Shown: positions 11,000-22,393, numbered from the stretch's first letter. The stretch: 64,000 nucleotides of DNA from Fragum whitleyi (GCA_948146395.1 OX411552.1:4029501-4093500), one strand, 5' to 3'. Made by a program: numbers and translations. Notes: generated by a model not told the origin, from the letters alone.

Positions 11000-13900
11000 G
11001 TAAATATCATAACGGGAGGTAAGTTGCAGTGGAAATGCAAATTAGAAAGACATGCCTGTAGTTAAATGGATGATGAAATTCCTTATAGATATTAAGGCTA
11101 CGGGATTCTTTTAATTGTGTGGATCGTCTGTCTAGGCGCTCGGTTCTTTTCAACATCATCAGGCATTGGATATATATATTTTACCGATTGTAAAGTAGAC
11201 TTGTTTGAACGGAGATTAACGTCGCTTTCAACAATCAGTTATATTGCGGCGGCTAGAGCTCCTAACTATGTATTACTGGTATCTCTCACGCCAGTACTAC
11301 TATAACTTCCTTTACTAGCCCCCAGCTCTATCCCGTATAGGTCTGCGATTAAATTATTATATTGGTAAGCGACAAATAGTCGGAAAGGATGAGTGTCGCA
11401 GTCGGGAATCGAACCCGGCACCTCTAGATTGGCAGTCCGACAAGCAACCAAATGCGTTATAACAGCGTCGAATGTAAAATAGAAACAAGGAAGATATCGC
11501 TTATAAGACAATACATTCAAAGATTAAAACAAGAAATGAAATCAGTGTTCATGTCTTTTCCTGATTAGTCATTTCCATCTTTTTAGGAAGGCGGTTTCTT
11601 TGTTGAGTGTGGAGGACTAGACGGCGAAAAAGGCTCTAATACCCTATTATTTGAGAGATATCGAAAATGGAACGGCGTGTTGATAGAAGCAGACCCACTT
11701 AACTTTAAGAAACTTGTGAGAAAACACAGAAAGGCATATGCTATAAATGCTTGTCTTAATATACACCCATATCCTTCCGTTGTAAGTAATCCGACACGCT
11801 TATCTTCATTCAGTATGAAGAAATTTCAGTATGAAGTGAAAGCGACTCAGCCGAAGTTCAATAAAACAATTTAAGGTTGAGGTCCATAATAGATCTGCAA
11901 CATCTCGGTAGTAATGGACTTTATCGATGTAAACCGAGGTTTCTTAATGATTTTCATTCGTCTCTTCATGGTTACTACAGGGCCCGTTTTACTAAACTTC
12001 TTAAGAAAAAATTAATTGTAAGTCGAAATCTATAATAGTATATGGTGCCTTCATTCATTGAGGGATTCTTCCTTGCAATATTTCATTGAAATCGTCTTGA
12101 AAAGACGATTCCAATGAGATGTTGCATGGCAAAATTCCATGCTCAATTACAACTGTAGAAGCAGCTTTAATTTCTGACTTAAGCATAAAATGATCGTAAT
12201 ATGTTTAGTAAAACAGGCCCCAGGTGTGCGACTGGAACGTTAGTTAAAACTGTGCGATCTTCAGTTCCAGTCGCAAACATCCTCAAACGTACAGAAAGTA
12301 GGCTTGAACGTGTATTATTTATTCGAGTATTAAAATTATTTCAAAAGTTTTAAAAATTCTATAAGATTGCAATTATAGGAGCCGAGTGTCTTACTGATTG
12401 TCTTTATTCTTCAATACACGCACCCATAAAGCCACTCATCCTTATTTACATCGGACCTCAAAAATAAAAATTGTCTCAAATTTGGACAGAATGATTGTAT
12501 AATCGCAATGACCGTTCCTTTCGAAAATAAGTCAGATCAGCCAAGCGTCATAGAAAAGGAGCCTTATGAAAATTTAATCAGGAAATCCCCGTTACACTCC
12601 ATAGTTTTCTTCCTGTTGACTTTTAAAACTTGCTCAGAATAATTATTCCTTCACAAGGAATCACCTTTCGAAAATGGGCCCGATCCGTTAAGCGTCACAG
12701 GAAAAGATGCCAAAGGAACATTTAATTAGAAAATCCGGGTTAACGCTATAGATCAAACAGTTTTCGTCTGATTGTCTTCAACTTGCTCAAATGAAAATAT
12801 AATAAGAAAATCCTCGTAAACGCTCTTTAGACCACAGTTTTCCTCCGATTGTCTTCAAACCTATCCAGAATAATTGTACAATCATAAAGATGGTTCTTTT
12901 GGAAAAAGGTCTCGATCCATCAAGCGTCTTGGGAAAAGGATCAAAATGAAAATTCTATTAGAAATTCCTCGTTAATGGCCTAAATTTCGCAGTTTCATCG
13001 GACTGTCTTCAAATTTGCTCCGAAGGATTGTACCCTCACGAGGATGGTTCCTTTTTGGAAATGAGCCCGATCCGTCAAGCGTCACGGGAAAAGAGGCCAA
13101 ATGAAAATTTAATTAGAAAATCTTCGTTTACGCTGTAAAGTCTACATTTTCATCCGATTGTTTTCAAATTTAAACAGAACGCTTGTTTATATCACAAGAA
13201 CGATCTGTCAAGTGTCAGAGGAAATGGGGCCTTATTGAAATTTAAATAAGAAAATTCTCATTAACTTTTTAGAGTTTGCAGTTTCCTTCGGACTATCTCC
13301 AACTTGCTCAGAATGATAGTATGAGTACAATGATTTTTCATATTGAAAATGTATCAGAACGATTACGTGTCACGAGAAAAGGGGCTTTTAGGCAATAAGA
13401 ATCCCTTATAAACATTCTTCTTATGGCAGTTAATGAACATTTCACTTAGTGATCAACACCAGGTGACAATGTGCTCATTGATTTGGTCTGGCGTCATAGA
13501 AAAGGGGGCCTTAGTGTAAACTTCTTGTCAACAAAACTTCTCTTTTACTAATGGATACACTAATGTGGAACTTTTACAGTATTTTCCATTTCAACTGACT
13601 TTGTGCTTTCGAGGTGGTTGAGTTATATGCGGCGTCATACTAAAAGGGACTTTTTTGTTTATTTATTGTTTACACAACTCCTTCATAATACATTAACACT
13701 TATTAGAATGTTTCTCATCATGTGACCATGGTCACATATTCTAGCCATTTGATGATACGCCACGCCACGGAAAAAGGACCATTAATGTAATCTTCCTTGT
13801 TAACAAAACTCATCTTTGGTTTAGTTTGAATGGGATTTTACCCCGCTTTTAACATTCTTTCAGTTTTACAGCGGCGGCTAGAGCATCTAACAATGGATTC

Positions 13901-14862
13901 ATGGTATTTCTTGCACCTGCACCACCATCACATCCTTTCCTAGCCTCCAGCTGATATCCAACATAGATCTTCTTGTACAATTTTCGACCCATTGTTTGAA
14001 GACATATAGTCAGAAAGAATAAGTGCCGCCGTCGAAACGAACCCGGGGCCTTTAGAATGACAGTCCGACGAGCTCCCAACTGCGCTATTACGGCAGAAAC
14101 GACTCTTTTGTATATTGATTTGGTTTTAAACTCTCAAAGAATGTTCTTGTCGTGACCATGAATATATATTTAATCCTTCATTTCTGCATGGATTGTCATG
14201 ACACCTTATGAAAATATTTTTCATGTGACACATTTGCCATCTGGTGCAATTATGCGACGCCATTGGAAAAGGAGCCTTTAAGTAAAATTTCCTGTTTACG
14301 CAACTCCCCCTTCATTCATTGATATATTTTCATTAAACTTTTATTCTTGTTATATCTTGAATAGGACTATTAATACATGAGCTTTCCCCAAAGTCAGAAG
14401 AGCGATCTCAGGTCCTCAGTGGCCTCTTGTTTTACTTTTTAAATCATAAACATTTTGGTATTTCCATTTACGCATGACTTAAAAAGATTATATATTCTTT
14501 TATTCCAGCTTACATTCCAACAAGCTTCAAATGTTGGTAAAATTGTAGAGGGACAAGCTACTGGAAAGTCGACCCAGGTCCAATGTTTTCCCCTCTATTC
14601 AATCCTGCTAGCACTAAACCAGCTGACTGTAGACTTTCTCAGTTTAGACGTGGAAGGATTTGAACTTAAAGTACTGCAGACAATACCGTTTGATAAAGTT
14701 GACATTAGAATGATGACGGTTGAATACGGTCACCAAAAGACGGGTATAAGGGCTCTGCAAAATTTTGTTGAAGGAAAAGGATATGAAACATTGTTGAAAA
14801 TGTCAAGAGACACGTGGTCTGTCAATGATCTCATTTTTAGGAAGAAAGGAATGACTAACTAG
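10514..14862 (+). CDS. FkbM-domain methyltransferase-like type II membrane protein (Star-like)
   Basis: Joined exons 10514-10999, 11587-11781 and 14509-14862 encode 344 residues. Residues 15-31 form one hydrophobic segment after a basic N-terminus, with no cleavable signal peptide, so a type II membrane protein of the secretory pathway is likely; an N-L-T sequon is at 138. Residues ~163-344 are a FkbM-type fold: FFVECGGLDG (166-175), followed by SNT, is the SAM-loop region; LIEADP (194-199) carries the acidic residue expected to contact the SAM ribose; DFLSLDVEGFE (269-279) is the conserved later motif. In the family these are putative SAM-dependent O-methyltransferases. Drosophila Star, an EGF-ligand trafficking factor, has the same domain, and activity is not shown for animal members. 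Substrate unknown. No stop or frameshift interrupts the exons, so it looks intact; both introns are full of transposons. Confidence 0.82.
11211..11470 (-). mobile_element. tRNA-derived SINE in intron 1
   Basis: Minus-strand copy of the window's SINE family. The tRNA-like head (11393-11463 region) contains GGTTCGATTCCCG. The body shows the conserved ATACCAG...TTAGGAGC block, and the 3' domain reads CCGCCGCAATATAAC...GTTGAAAGCGACGTTAA. It lies antisense within intron 1 of the FkbM gene and is diverged. Confidence 0.8.
11587..11781 (+). CDS. FkbM/Star-like gene, second coding exon
   Basis: Acceptor TTTTTAG|GAAGGC at 11586/11587 and donor CCGTT|GTAAGT at 11781/11782 bound a 195 nt, phase 0-0 exon of 65 codons. 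It holds the SAM-loop motif VECGGLDG and the acidic LIEADP motif. Confidence 0.85.
11871..11965 (+). mobile_element. TTAA-flanked element family B, partial copy
   Basis: TTAAGGTTGAGGTCCATAAT, then CTGCAACATCTC and ACCGAGGTTTC, follow the left half of the complete copy at 37891-38055. The right half is not seen. Intron 2 of the FkbM gene. Confidence 0.55.
11980..12221. mobile_element. TIR element with GGGCCCGTTTTACTAAAC ends
   Basis: The left terminus GGGCCCGTTTTACTAAAC is matched by the inverted right terminus GTTTAGTAAAACAGGCCCC. CTTAAG lies next to both, and a central hairpin is built on GAAATCGTCTT / AAGACGATT. About 242 bp, no ORF. hAT-like MITEs often have such ends, but no clear 8 bp target duplication is seen. 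Intron 2. Confidence 0.75.
12370..14430 (-). repeat. degraded ~155 bp tandem array filling intron 2, with a Helitron-like end
   Basis: A block reading CGATCCGTCAAGCGTCACGG or a variant, followed by GAAAAGGGGCC, recurs near 12531, 12681, 12913, 13069, 13201 and 13358. Weaker traces (GGCGTCATA...AAAGGG.CC) run on to ~14290. Units also share TTAATTAGAAAATCC and GATTGTCTTCAA. The minus-strand terminus at 14430 reads ACAAGAGGCC...GACCTGAG, matching the 5' ends at 8029 and 31274. The array is therefore probably the body of a minus-strand Helitron-like element, old enough for a SINE to have landed in it. The 3' end is not recognised. Confidence 0.6.
13825..14098 (-). mobile_element. tRNA-derived SINE in intron 2
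   Basis: Minus-strand, near full length: 3' domain at 13825-13880 (GCCGCTGTAAAACTGAAAG on the minus strand), middle block with ACCATGAATCCATTG, and tRNA-like head up to ~14098 with AGCGCAGTTGGGAGC. It interrupts the ~155 bp array. The 76-codon minus frame here is not a gene. Confidence 0.85.
14509..14862 (+). CDS. FkbM/Star-like gene, last coding exon
   Basis: Acceptor TTTTATTCCAG|CTTACA at 14508/14509 starts in phase 0. The frame runs 117 codons to TAG at 14860-14862 and carries the DFLSLDVEGFE motif and the C-terminal SVNDLIFRKK strand. The ORF extends upstream of the acceptor only through intron sequence. Confidence 0.85.
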   Translation, partial: LTFQQASNVGKIVEGQATGKSTQVQCFPLYSILLALNQLTVDFLSLDVEGFELKVLQTIPFDKVDIRMMTVEYGHQKTGIRALQNFVEGKGYETLLKMSRDTWSVNDLIFRKKGMTN

Positions 14863-14889
14863 AGTACTTCTGCCATAGAACATGTTATT

Positions 14890-15098
14890 TGAGCCTGTAC
14901 GTGACATTTCCAAAAAATCGCTTTTTGCTCAAAACAAAGGCTCTAGCCAGGTTGTGCATCCACACAGTCTGACCAGATACTTAATTGTTGGATATGTAGA
15001 AGGATAATGTGTTTACCTCTTCACAGGCGGTCCGCTAATATTGTGGCTGTCTATACTGAACTTCTTGGAAATGGTTTGAAATGTCATGCACAGGCTCA
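14890..15098. mobile_element. foldback element just after the FkbM stop codon
   Basis: Left end GAGCCTGTACGTGACATTTCC and right end GGAAATGG...GAAATGTCATGCACAGGCTC are inverted copies. The interior CATCCACACAGTCTGACCAG recurs inverted at 28646-28670. The element begins 28 bp after the stop codon, so it may be part of the 3' UTR. Confidence 0.65.
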
Positions 15099-15162
15099 AA
15101 AAATGTGTACTAATACTTGTATTTAAAGGGAATCGTAATTACTAGTTATTCAGGTCCGGTAG

Positions 15163-15602
15163 AGTTAACAACATCGTGAAATTGACAAGATGAATGATTT
15201 TGAAATACTTTAGGAATGAAATTGAATGAGTGTGTGGAGCGAGTTTTGTGTGAATTTAATGGGATGTAATCCTATACCGCAAATTTTGTTCAGGATGAAC
15301 GAAATTAGCGATATTGATTATCTCCCTTTATTAAAAAATGCATACAAGTTCTATAAAAAGTGTCCTATTTTTTTAAGATCTAATCAGACGCTTACAATTT
15401 TAATTATTTCAGTGAAATCAAAAATATTTTTCCCAGCTATTTCTATTTTAGACGAAGTTGTTGTTATATGATTTTTTGCGAGTTTGGAGCGTTTTTGAAT
15501 GGTTTGAGTGAGTGTTTAAGATGAATGAATGGAGCGCTGAGTGAGCGATTTAGAATGGTTTTGATTGAGATGAATGTCAATTTCACGATGTAACTAATTG
15601 TA
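15163..15602. mobile_element. TIR element family A, copy 2
   Basis: AGTTAACAACATCGTGAAAT at the left and TTTCACGATGTAACTAATTG at the right, with the same internal landmarks as copy 1 (GGAGCGAGTTTTG, GATGAACGAAATTAGCGATA, GAGATGAATGTCAATTTCAC). The 81-codon frame within it (15226-15471) is not coding. Confidence 0.75.
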
Positions 15603-16054
15603 TCACATTAAAGCATATAAAGCTGTTGGGAATAAGGTGGTGCAATGAGACATTAAGTCTGTGCGCGACATTTCCAACAAAGAATATATTGAATATATTG
15701 AGAACCCTGGACAATCACACAGTACATAAGAATTGAATGCGTAATAAAATAAAAAGAAACTTGGCATACCTCTTGATCTGTTTTAGATGGCTTAAAGTGA
15801 CTATATGCTAACTTTATCGACATGAACTTAACGGGCTAACTGCAGAGAATACACGGTAGCGAGATTGTGAGCGGTCGCGCTGACCCCGTATAATTGCCTT
15901 TGCCCTTTTAAATTTAAATCACCTTAACTCCGGATTGGTTGCAAATATGCATAGACACGGTTATGCCGTGGCTATCGAAAAAAGACAGAAATAAGACTAT
16001 GAATACGTTTAAAGCTTACATGCCAGTGGAATGCTTAACAAAGGGAATGGCATA
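15603..16054. other. no recognisable gene
   Basis: A GACATTTCCAAC block near 15668 hints at another remnant of the foldback family at 14890. Otherwise nothing is recognised. Confidence 0.4.
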
Positions 16055-16600
16055 TCATAAGTTGTAAGAACTTGTGGCCAAACCGTCTTGCTTATGCTTT
16101 ATTTTACTTATGTGAGTATAACACGTATATGTGTGAATATAAATGGCTATAAAATATGTATCTAAACAAATATGTACATTTAAAATATGGCTAGAGAAAA
16201 ATAGAATCTCAGAAGTAAAGAACAGAACAGAACAGAACAGAACATAACTTTTTTCGAAAGACTTGAACGTACATGTGCGACGCCATAATATATAAAATAC
16301 ATACATGTAACAATGACGGATTGAAGAACAAAAAAGGTAAAAATAGGAAATATGAATCAGCGGAGGTTGGGAAAAAATCATTGAAAAGAATTGAAAGGTT
16401 TGTATACTTATGCCTAATGGAAGATTGTCTGAACTGATAACTCGTGCGGGGTGTGTCTCTGTACTTACGCCACCACGACTTTTGTCCATGACCTCCACCG
16501 CACGTGTACATCGGGATAAGCGTAATCCATGTGCGACATCATTATGTTTGTCACAGGTACAGTCCGACCGACCAACATTGCAAGTGACGTCATGATTTGT
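16055..16600 (-). other. unidentified minus-strand open frames at a GC-rich patch
   Basis: The patch 16410-16595 is richer in G+C than its surroundings. A 147-codon minus frame (16055-16498) overlaps a 100-codon one (16209-16511). The first extends upstream through a cysteine-containing stretch (TCNVGRSDCTCDKH), and a GGCGTAAGT donor-like site lies on the minus strand near 16462. The 3' half is low-complexity, with an (AACAG)n tract at 16218-16245. An exon is possible, but no family is recognised. Confidence 0.2.
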
Positions 16601-17074
16601 TCATTATTGTATTGCTGCGTGAAATATTTTAGACTAAATAAATAGTAAAAGCACCCAAAATGTACAAGTGTGAAAACAGCTCATGTAGTTAGTGAGTTCG
16701 TACTTACGTCTCCGCCCCTCGAAAGGTGATAATTATTAACTAGGTTCGAACCTCTGTCAGAATAATTTTTTTTGTAACATTATGATTTTTTTTATTCATT
16801 TTCAATAAAGAAAATAATTAATTTCGTTATTTTAAGATCGAATCGTTTATTCATTACATATGTGAGAAAACTTTTCGTTTTATTTATTTTTTTTCTTTTC
16901 TCTACTGATCAATATGTCAGTATCTCCATATTTTTTTTCTTTTTTTCAACTCATACACATGTATTCATCAAATATCACAAAAATTGAAAAAGTTTTTTTT
17001 TCAAAAAAGTTTAGTGTAAAATCGATAATTCTAATACAATGCATCAAGTTTTGAATCCTGAATTTATGAAAAAA

Positions 17075-17160
17075 AATCAATTCTTTAGCGCCGATACGAA
17101 AACCTAAAGCACGTTACTTAGACTAGAGTGCGTTACCGACTGCGCTAATTACGACAGTTG
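17075..17160 (-). repeat. decayed tRNA-like SINE head
   Basis: On the minus strand, TAGCGCAGTCGGTAACGC is a good match to the tRNA A-box/D-arm region of the SINE at 50070. No B box or SINE body is seen beside it. Confidence 0.4.
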
Positions 17161-18034
17161 TTTTAATATGAGTTGAATAATAATTTATTTTTCAATCCTA
17201 CCTTTGAAATGTAAACAAAAAAGTGTCGTCACTTGCAATGTAGGATGGTTGATTTGTAGTGTTCTTGTTTTTGGGATATATTAATTATTGAAATTAAAAG
17301 ATTTAAAGTTTCATTTGGACAGTAAAATGAAATCATTTGACGTTTGGTAAGTTGTTTAAAGTTTAATAGTACTTAGTCACCTTTATTCACGTTAATGACA
17401 GTGGGACAAGTACAGATCGGTGGTGGCGGTAGCTATTCTCGCACTGCAGCTGGTCAAGTGCCATCCAAGCGATAGGGAACAAACAAGAGTATAGATTTGT
17501 GATATCAGTTTGGGACAATTGAAATGATATTTCCCTGATTTGGAAATGGAATGTTAGCTTAAAATCATTTATAAATAATTGTGTTATGTTGCTGATTTTG
17601 TAAATAGGCTTTGGTCGCTCACTGCATCCTTCTACACATGGATATTGATCTTTAAATAATTACAGTATTAGAAGATTGGATGTATTAGTATTGTCGATTT
17701 TCTAAGAAATTCTTGAGCTCATCCTCTTAGTCCGGCCTTCTAGAAAAACCTTGGCGAAACGAAAGTTATGGTACTCTAGCAAGTGGCACTTTAGGTATAT
17801 TTTTATCGATATATATTTTTTATATAAAAGAAAATCATTTGTGATGTATTGGTATAGTTAGTTTCTAATGCTATTGTAAATAATATTGAGTTTGAGTCAC
17901 TCAAGTAGTAATTAATGATGTATTCCCTCAAATCACACATAATACTTGTCTAATAACAAAAGTAATACATAATTATTGGTTCGGTCCCGGAAATCCTTAT
18001 AGCTGTTTAAAATGCCTTAGATAAGACGTTTCGG
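17161..18034. other. no recognisable gene
   Basis: AT-rich sequence without identifiable exons or repeats. Confidence 0.4.
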
Positions 18035-18039
18035 AACTA

Positions 18040-18172
18040 GACCGTCCCCATTTTCAATTCTGCTTCAGGGAAAATACTCCTCTCAAGTCTTGCAACTACA
18101 GCTTGTAATAATCAAATTGTAGTTACGAGGCCTGTGGGAACAGCGCGAAAATGGGAATGGGGTTTTTACTGT
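18040..18172. repeat. imperfect hairpin
   Basis: CCCCATTTTCAATTC (from ~18047) is inverted as GAAAATGGGAATGGGG (~18147). A nested inverted pair lies between them (GCAACTACA / TGTAGTTAC). MITE-like, no second copy seen. Confidence 0.45.
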
Positions 18173-18475
18173 AAATTCATGAATATGAGTTATAAATATA
18201 TCGGGTTATAGACAAGGATTTAATTTCACAACAAGTTTTCTTTTTTGTCATTCAAAAGTATCATTAAATAACCCCGCGATCGGTATGCGACGTAGATGTA
18301 CATAGAACGCAACGCCCGCGGCTCATTGATGTAGTTACGACCTTGCTATCATTTATCGACGGTTAACGTTTCGATAAACAAAATTTGTAAACTATTCGGA
18401 AGAGTTTTTTTCTACTTTCCATTGCCTTCTCGCAGTAAATGGCTAGTTTACTTAACGTTTTTTTATTGGGTGCAT

Positions 18476-18740
18476 TTAGAAGTTGTATAAGTCTGAACTA
18501 CTAGGTTTATCTATATAGTAGTTTTCTATGTAAGTTCGTCTAATATTTTCATAGAACGGGCAAATTAGGATGAAGTGGTATTCATCCTCTGCTTCATTTA
18601 GTTCGCACAATACGCACGTTAGTTTCGATCTTTCTATATTTTGGTGTCTGCCCGTGACGATGAATAATTGGTAGGTTGCTAATCTCTTTTTTGCTAAAAT
18701 ATTTCGATGTTTTTTATTCTACAGAATCTCGAGAAAAGGA
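18476..18740 (-). pseudogene. LINE ORF2 C-terminal zinc-knuckle fragment
   Basis: A minus frame ending at a stop at 18476-18478 reads GRHQNIERSKLTCVLCELNE then AEDEYHFILICPFYENIRR. This is a C-x2-C...H-x4-C motif typical of the ORF2 C-terminus in the LINE family at 29.9 and 40.7 kb. The sequence upstream is frameshifted. A truncated remnant. Confidence 0.75.
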
Positions 18741-20458
18741 GTCAATTCAAAATTGATTTTTTAAATTTCTGAATAAGGTTAGTGATTGTTTATGGCATAT
18801 ATCGTGGATCCAGTCATTGAGGAAAAGATCAATAAGCCTTCTCTTTAATAAAGCGGCAAATATTTTCTCGTTAACCGACGCTGGATATAACCATACATCC
18901 ATCATTGAAACCACAATAGTCCAGTCACCCTAGGGTTTGACATTCAAATAATTGCAACAGATTTTTTTTAATGTCTTGAATGTAGCTTGGTACTAGGCAA
19001 ACAATATACAAAAAGTCTAAGAAAATCCATGTGTACCAATATGTTAAAAAATAGGTCAAAGTTTACAATTTCAAACTAATCCAAAAGGCTTTTATGGGCC
19101 ACCATATTCATAATGATTTTCAAGGTTGTGAAAGAAGGAATTAGTGATAATATCATATTCGGCTTATAAATTGCATGAGGAAGTATTTGCAGAAATTTCT
19201 AGCACAAGAAATCTTAATATATTGTTAATCGATCTAATAAAAACTATTTCACATTTTGGCACAACAACAATTAAAAGATGTATTAGGTTTTCGTGGATTA
19301 CAATATTCCCGATTTCTGAGATTGAAATCACTAAGTGCCATTAAAAAAAGAATTTGAATTGATTGAAAATGGTCATTTTATGAATAGAAAGGATAGTCTG
19401 CATGTTGCAGCCTACCTTTTTGGTTGCAGTGACAAAAATGTATTTTGTGTACATTGTCAAGTATGGAATTTCTTTGAACCATTCATTTTTTTCCGATTGA
19501 GAAGTGAATTGTTTTTCTTTATTCATTTATGGTCCTTAATCGATTCTAACCAATACACAAGTTGTTTTTATTATAAAAAATGTCTGTATTGGATAAATAT
19601 AATTTATCTTACCCTGCAGAACAACAACAACGATTTTGAAATGTAATGTGTATTATTCGCGGATTACAATTTTCCCGATTTCTGACATTTTAATCACTAA
19701 ATGTCATTTAAAATAAAATTTGATTGATTTGGAATGGTCGTTTAAATGAATAACAGGGTATTTTACATTTTGCAGTATATATTTATGTTGCAGAGAGAAA
19801 AATGAAAAGTGTACGCCCAGTTCCATTCGAACCATTCATAATCTTAATACTCAATACCCAATTATTGTTCTTAAAAATATAAATTGTCATCCATAACCTT
19901 TAATTGAATACAAAAGCTGATTTAATTTTAAAGTATTATACTTTGTATTGGATAAACACAACGTTTTAGTCTTTTTTCAGAAGTATTTAAAAGGCACATG
20001 TATGGGGTCAATGCAAAATTGTGGCATCATAGTCTTGTTTAAAATATATTTTATTTGCTTATAACAGCCGTTTGCATATTATTTTACAACTCATGAAAAA
20101 AGGGTAAGAATGGAAGTGGATCTTGTATTGTTCTTCTCCTTGTCAAAGTCTTATGATGATCACGCGATAGATAATTGGAATAAAAACAAAAATACCTGAT
20201 AAAATTCTCAGTACTACATCAGACATATAAGAAACATTTAACATGGGAAAGTGGGGTAATTTTCGGAACTTTTAGATTTTGTTGTAATTCCTAACGAAAA
20301 ATTGGATATAATTGAATCTTATGTTGTTTAAGCCTATTAGAATCGTCTCTATAAGACGATTCAAATGGGTTCGAATATCATAGGATTCTGTACGACTTGA
20401 CCAACAATTTTTTAGATGCTATCAAACTGAACTGTCACATATATTACGATATTTTGTT
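18741..20458. other. no recognisable gene
   Basis: Very AT-rich. Two diverged copies of a GATTACAATATTCCCGATTTCTGA block (19298 and 19663) suggest an old ~365 bp duplication. The ORFs at 19144-19646 have no domain. Confidence 0.4.
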
Positions 20459-20516
20459 TTAAGCGACCATTCCCATAAACGACCGCTTTTTGGTGGCACC
20501 CTAAGTGGTCGCTTAA
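20459..20516. repeat. TTAA-bounded hairpin
   Basis: TTAAGCGACCATTCCC is inverted as TGGTCGCTTAA at the right, with GACCGCTTTTTGGTGG between, followed by a GTTTCACTGTATA tail. Short foldback repeat. Confidence 0.5.
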
Positions 20517-22000
20517 CACAAGTTTCACTGTATATTCATGTCATGTTTTGATTAAGTAAATTCAGCAAAAAAGTTATAGCTAGATTTTGCTTGGTGAGCC
20601 GTGAAATCTACTTTTAGCGCTTAAAGTACTGTGCTTTTCTTTCAAAATAGATAAAACATGTTTGAACAATAAAAAAAGATACAATTTACCTTTCAACATA
20701 TTGCTTGTCATAGATCGTAAGGTTAAAAAGGTTTATTCATGCATGTACTTTAAAAATTGAAAAGGATGGATCACATTAAATTCCTATCATATGCTTTTAA
20801 AATATACCCGATATACCTATGGTAATGGACCCGGCGCCTTCGTCAGAATCAGGGACTCGCATAATTAGGGTCTTTGTTGAAGTTGAGGAGACATTGACTC
20901 CTAAATCATGATATTCTTGGGGTCAAAACCCATTTTTAAGGGTCAAACCAATAGAAAAGGCAATTCGTTTAAAATGTTACATTTTTCAGTGTGAATTGAC
21001 CTTTTGTTATAATGATTTAAAAGGAAAAATAATCAATAGAATTCTAAATAGATTACCAAATATATTCTTGAAAATTTGAGTGGTAAAATCCAATTTTGAT
21101 CTTTAGGATTTTCTCTCAAGGGGTCAAAATGATAGAAATTTCTAAGGCTCAAAATAGGATATTTTCAGATGTTTGATAGTCAAAACCCTGGTTTAAGGGC
21201 CAAACACAAGCCCTGTATGTCATTCATAATAAGTATTGAATATTCAGCTGTGATCAATGTTCTTCTGAGAATCGAACAAATTTATTCATGTCCATGCGTA
21301 AAAAAATAATCATTTTAAATTATCAGATATTCATTTTTTTTGCCAACTTACAAAGATATGCGATGATGGAGGGGCCTTATATTACAAACTTTTAATGTTA
21401 AATTTAGCTTCTAAATCTAAATTTAAACAAATTGCTAATTATTTTACATTTAAACTAGGCCTACTCAAGGTTTTAAAACGATGGTGAAGTAGAAAGCACT
21501 GGAATCATAGGCTGAGATTAGACTGAACATCTGACTGCACAACTGGACAGGGTGATCCAAGTGTTAACTACTTGCCTGGGCTTTTTTTTCAATTGGAAAA
21601 GGTCATTCAACAGCAGGCGAATTCTTAATCACAAAATTATACCTTCAGATTAAAACTGCTTGAACCTTGAGGGCAAAATCTTGTTCTCTTGATTCTGTGT
21701 AATAGATAGAATTAGATAAATTGCATACATTCATATATGCTAAAATATAGTTAGTTTCATGTAATATCATTAGATTTATAAATCATACATTTTGATTGTC
21801 GATTCCGAGCATCTTGTGGCTCAGATGAAATCTTGTGGTTGAATTGGTGTGGGAAACTACAGGAAACAATGAGTGGATGTACCAGATGTCCTGATTTGTA
21901 TCTACATGAATGATGGAAGTGTTGTTGAAACCCAAACAAACAACCAATATGTGTAGCGAAATTGAAAAAGGTATCATTTCTTTAATGCTTTTCGGTGGTT
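20517..22000. other. no recognisable gene
   Basis: AT-rich sequence with some TTTAAGGGTCAAA and GGGTCAAAA recurrences (20932-21200) suggesting decayed repeat. The ORFs at 21757-22152 are short and motif-free. Confidence 0.4.
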
Positions 22001-22136
22001 TATCGAGAAATAACGGTAGATTATCACTTGATAATCACACCGCAAAAGCAGTGAAATTATCAAAAACTTATACCCTGCTTTTGTGCATTTATTCTTATAT
22101 GACGTCATCTATGCGGGGCGAAATAAGTGACGTCAC
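22000..22136. repeat. dispersed repeat shared with 51725-51860
   Basis: GAGAAATAACGGTAGATTA..., CACACCGCAAAAGCAGTGAAAT and ACCCTGCTTTTGT followed by TGACGTCA and GCGGGGC align with the 51.7 kb region (GAGAAATCACGGTAGATTA, CACCGCATCATCTGTGAAAT, ACCCCGCTTTTGT, GCGGAGCC, TGACGTCA). Confidence 0.6.
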
Positions 22137-22228
22137 AATGAACGTCGCATAGCAATCACGCGGAAAATGACGCGCTTTACCAAAATATGTCCTAGAAATT
22201 TCACATTTTGACACATTTTTGCAATAAA

Positions 22229-22393
22229 GAAATAGAATAATCGTTTGTTTTTCGAGTAAGATCGATTGATATCTCATTTCGTGAACACCAAAAGCTATAT
22301 TTTCACTCGTGGCTCTGCCACTCGTGAAAATATAGCTTTTGTTGTTCACTCAATGAAATATAAATCGATCTTACATTGAAACAAACGATTATC
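22229..22393. repeat. ~165 bp hairpin, copy 1
   Basis: Inverted arms AATAATCGTTTG.../...CAAACGATTAT enclose AAGATCGATTGATATCTCAT / ATGAAATATAAATCGATCTT and CAAAAGCTATATTTTCACTC / GAGTG...AAAATATAGCTTTTG, with loop GGCTCTGCC. Foldback element without coding capacity. Confidence 0.85.

Noticed and set aside
11266..11520. 84-codon minus ORF in intron 1
   Set aside because: It is the translated SINE, including its tRNA-like head.
19144..19646. Two adjacent plus-strand ORFs of 66 and 103 codons
   Set aside because: Composition is AT-driven (Phe, Ile, Asn, Lys), with no domain, no splice context and overlapping a diverged duplication.
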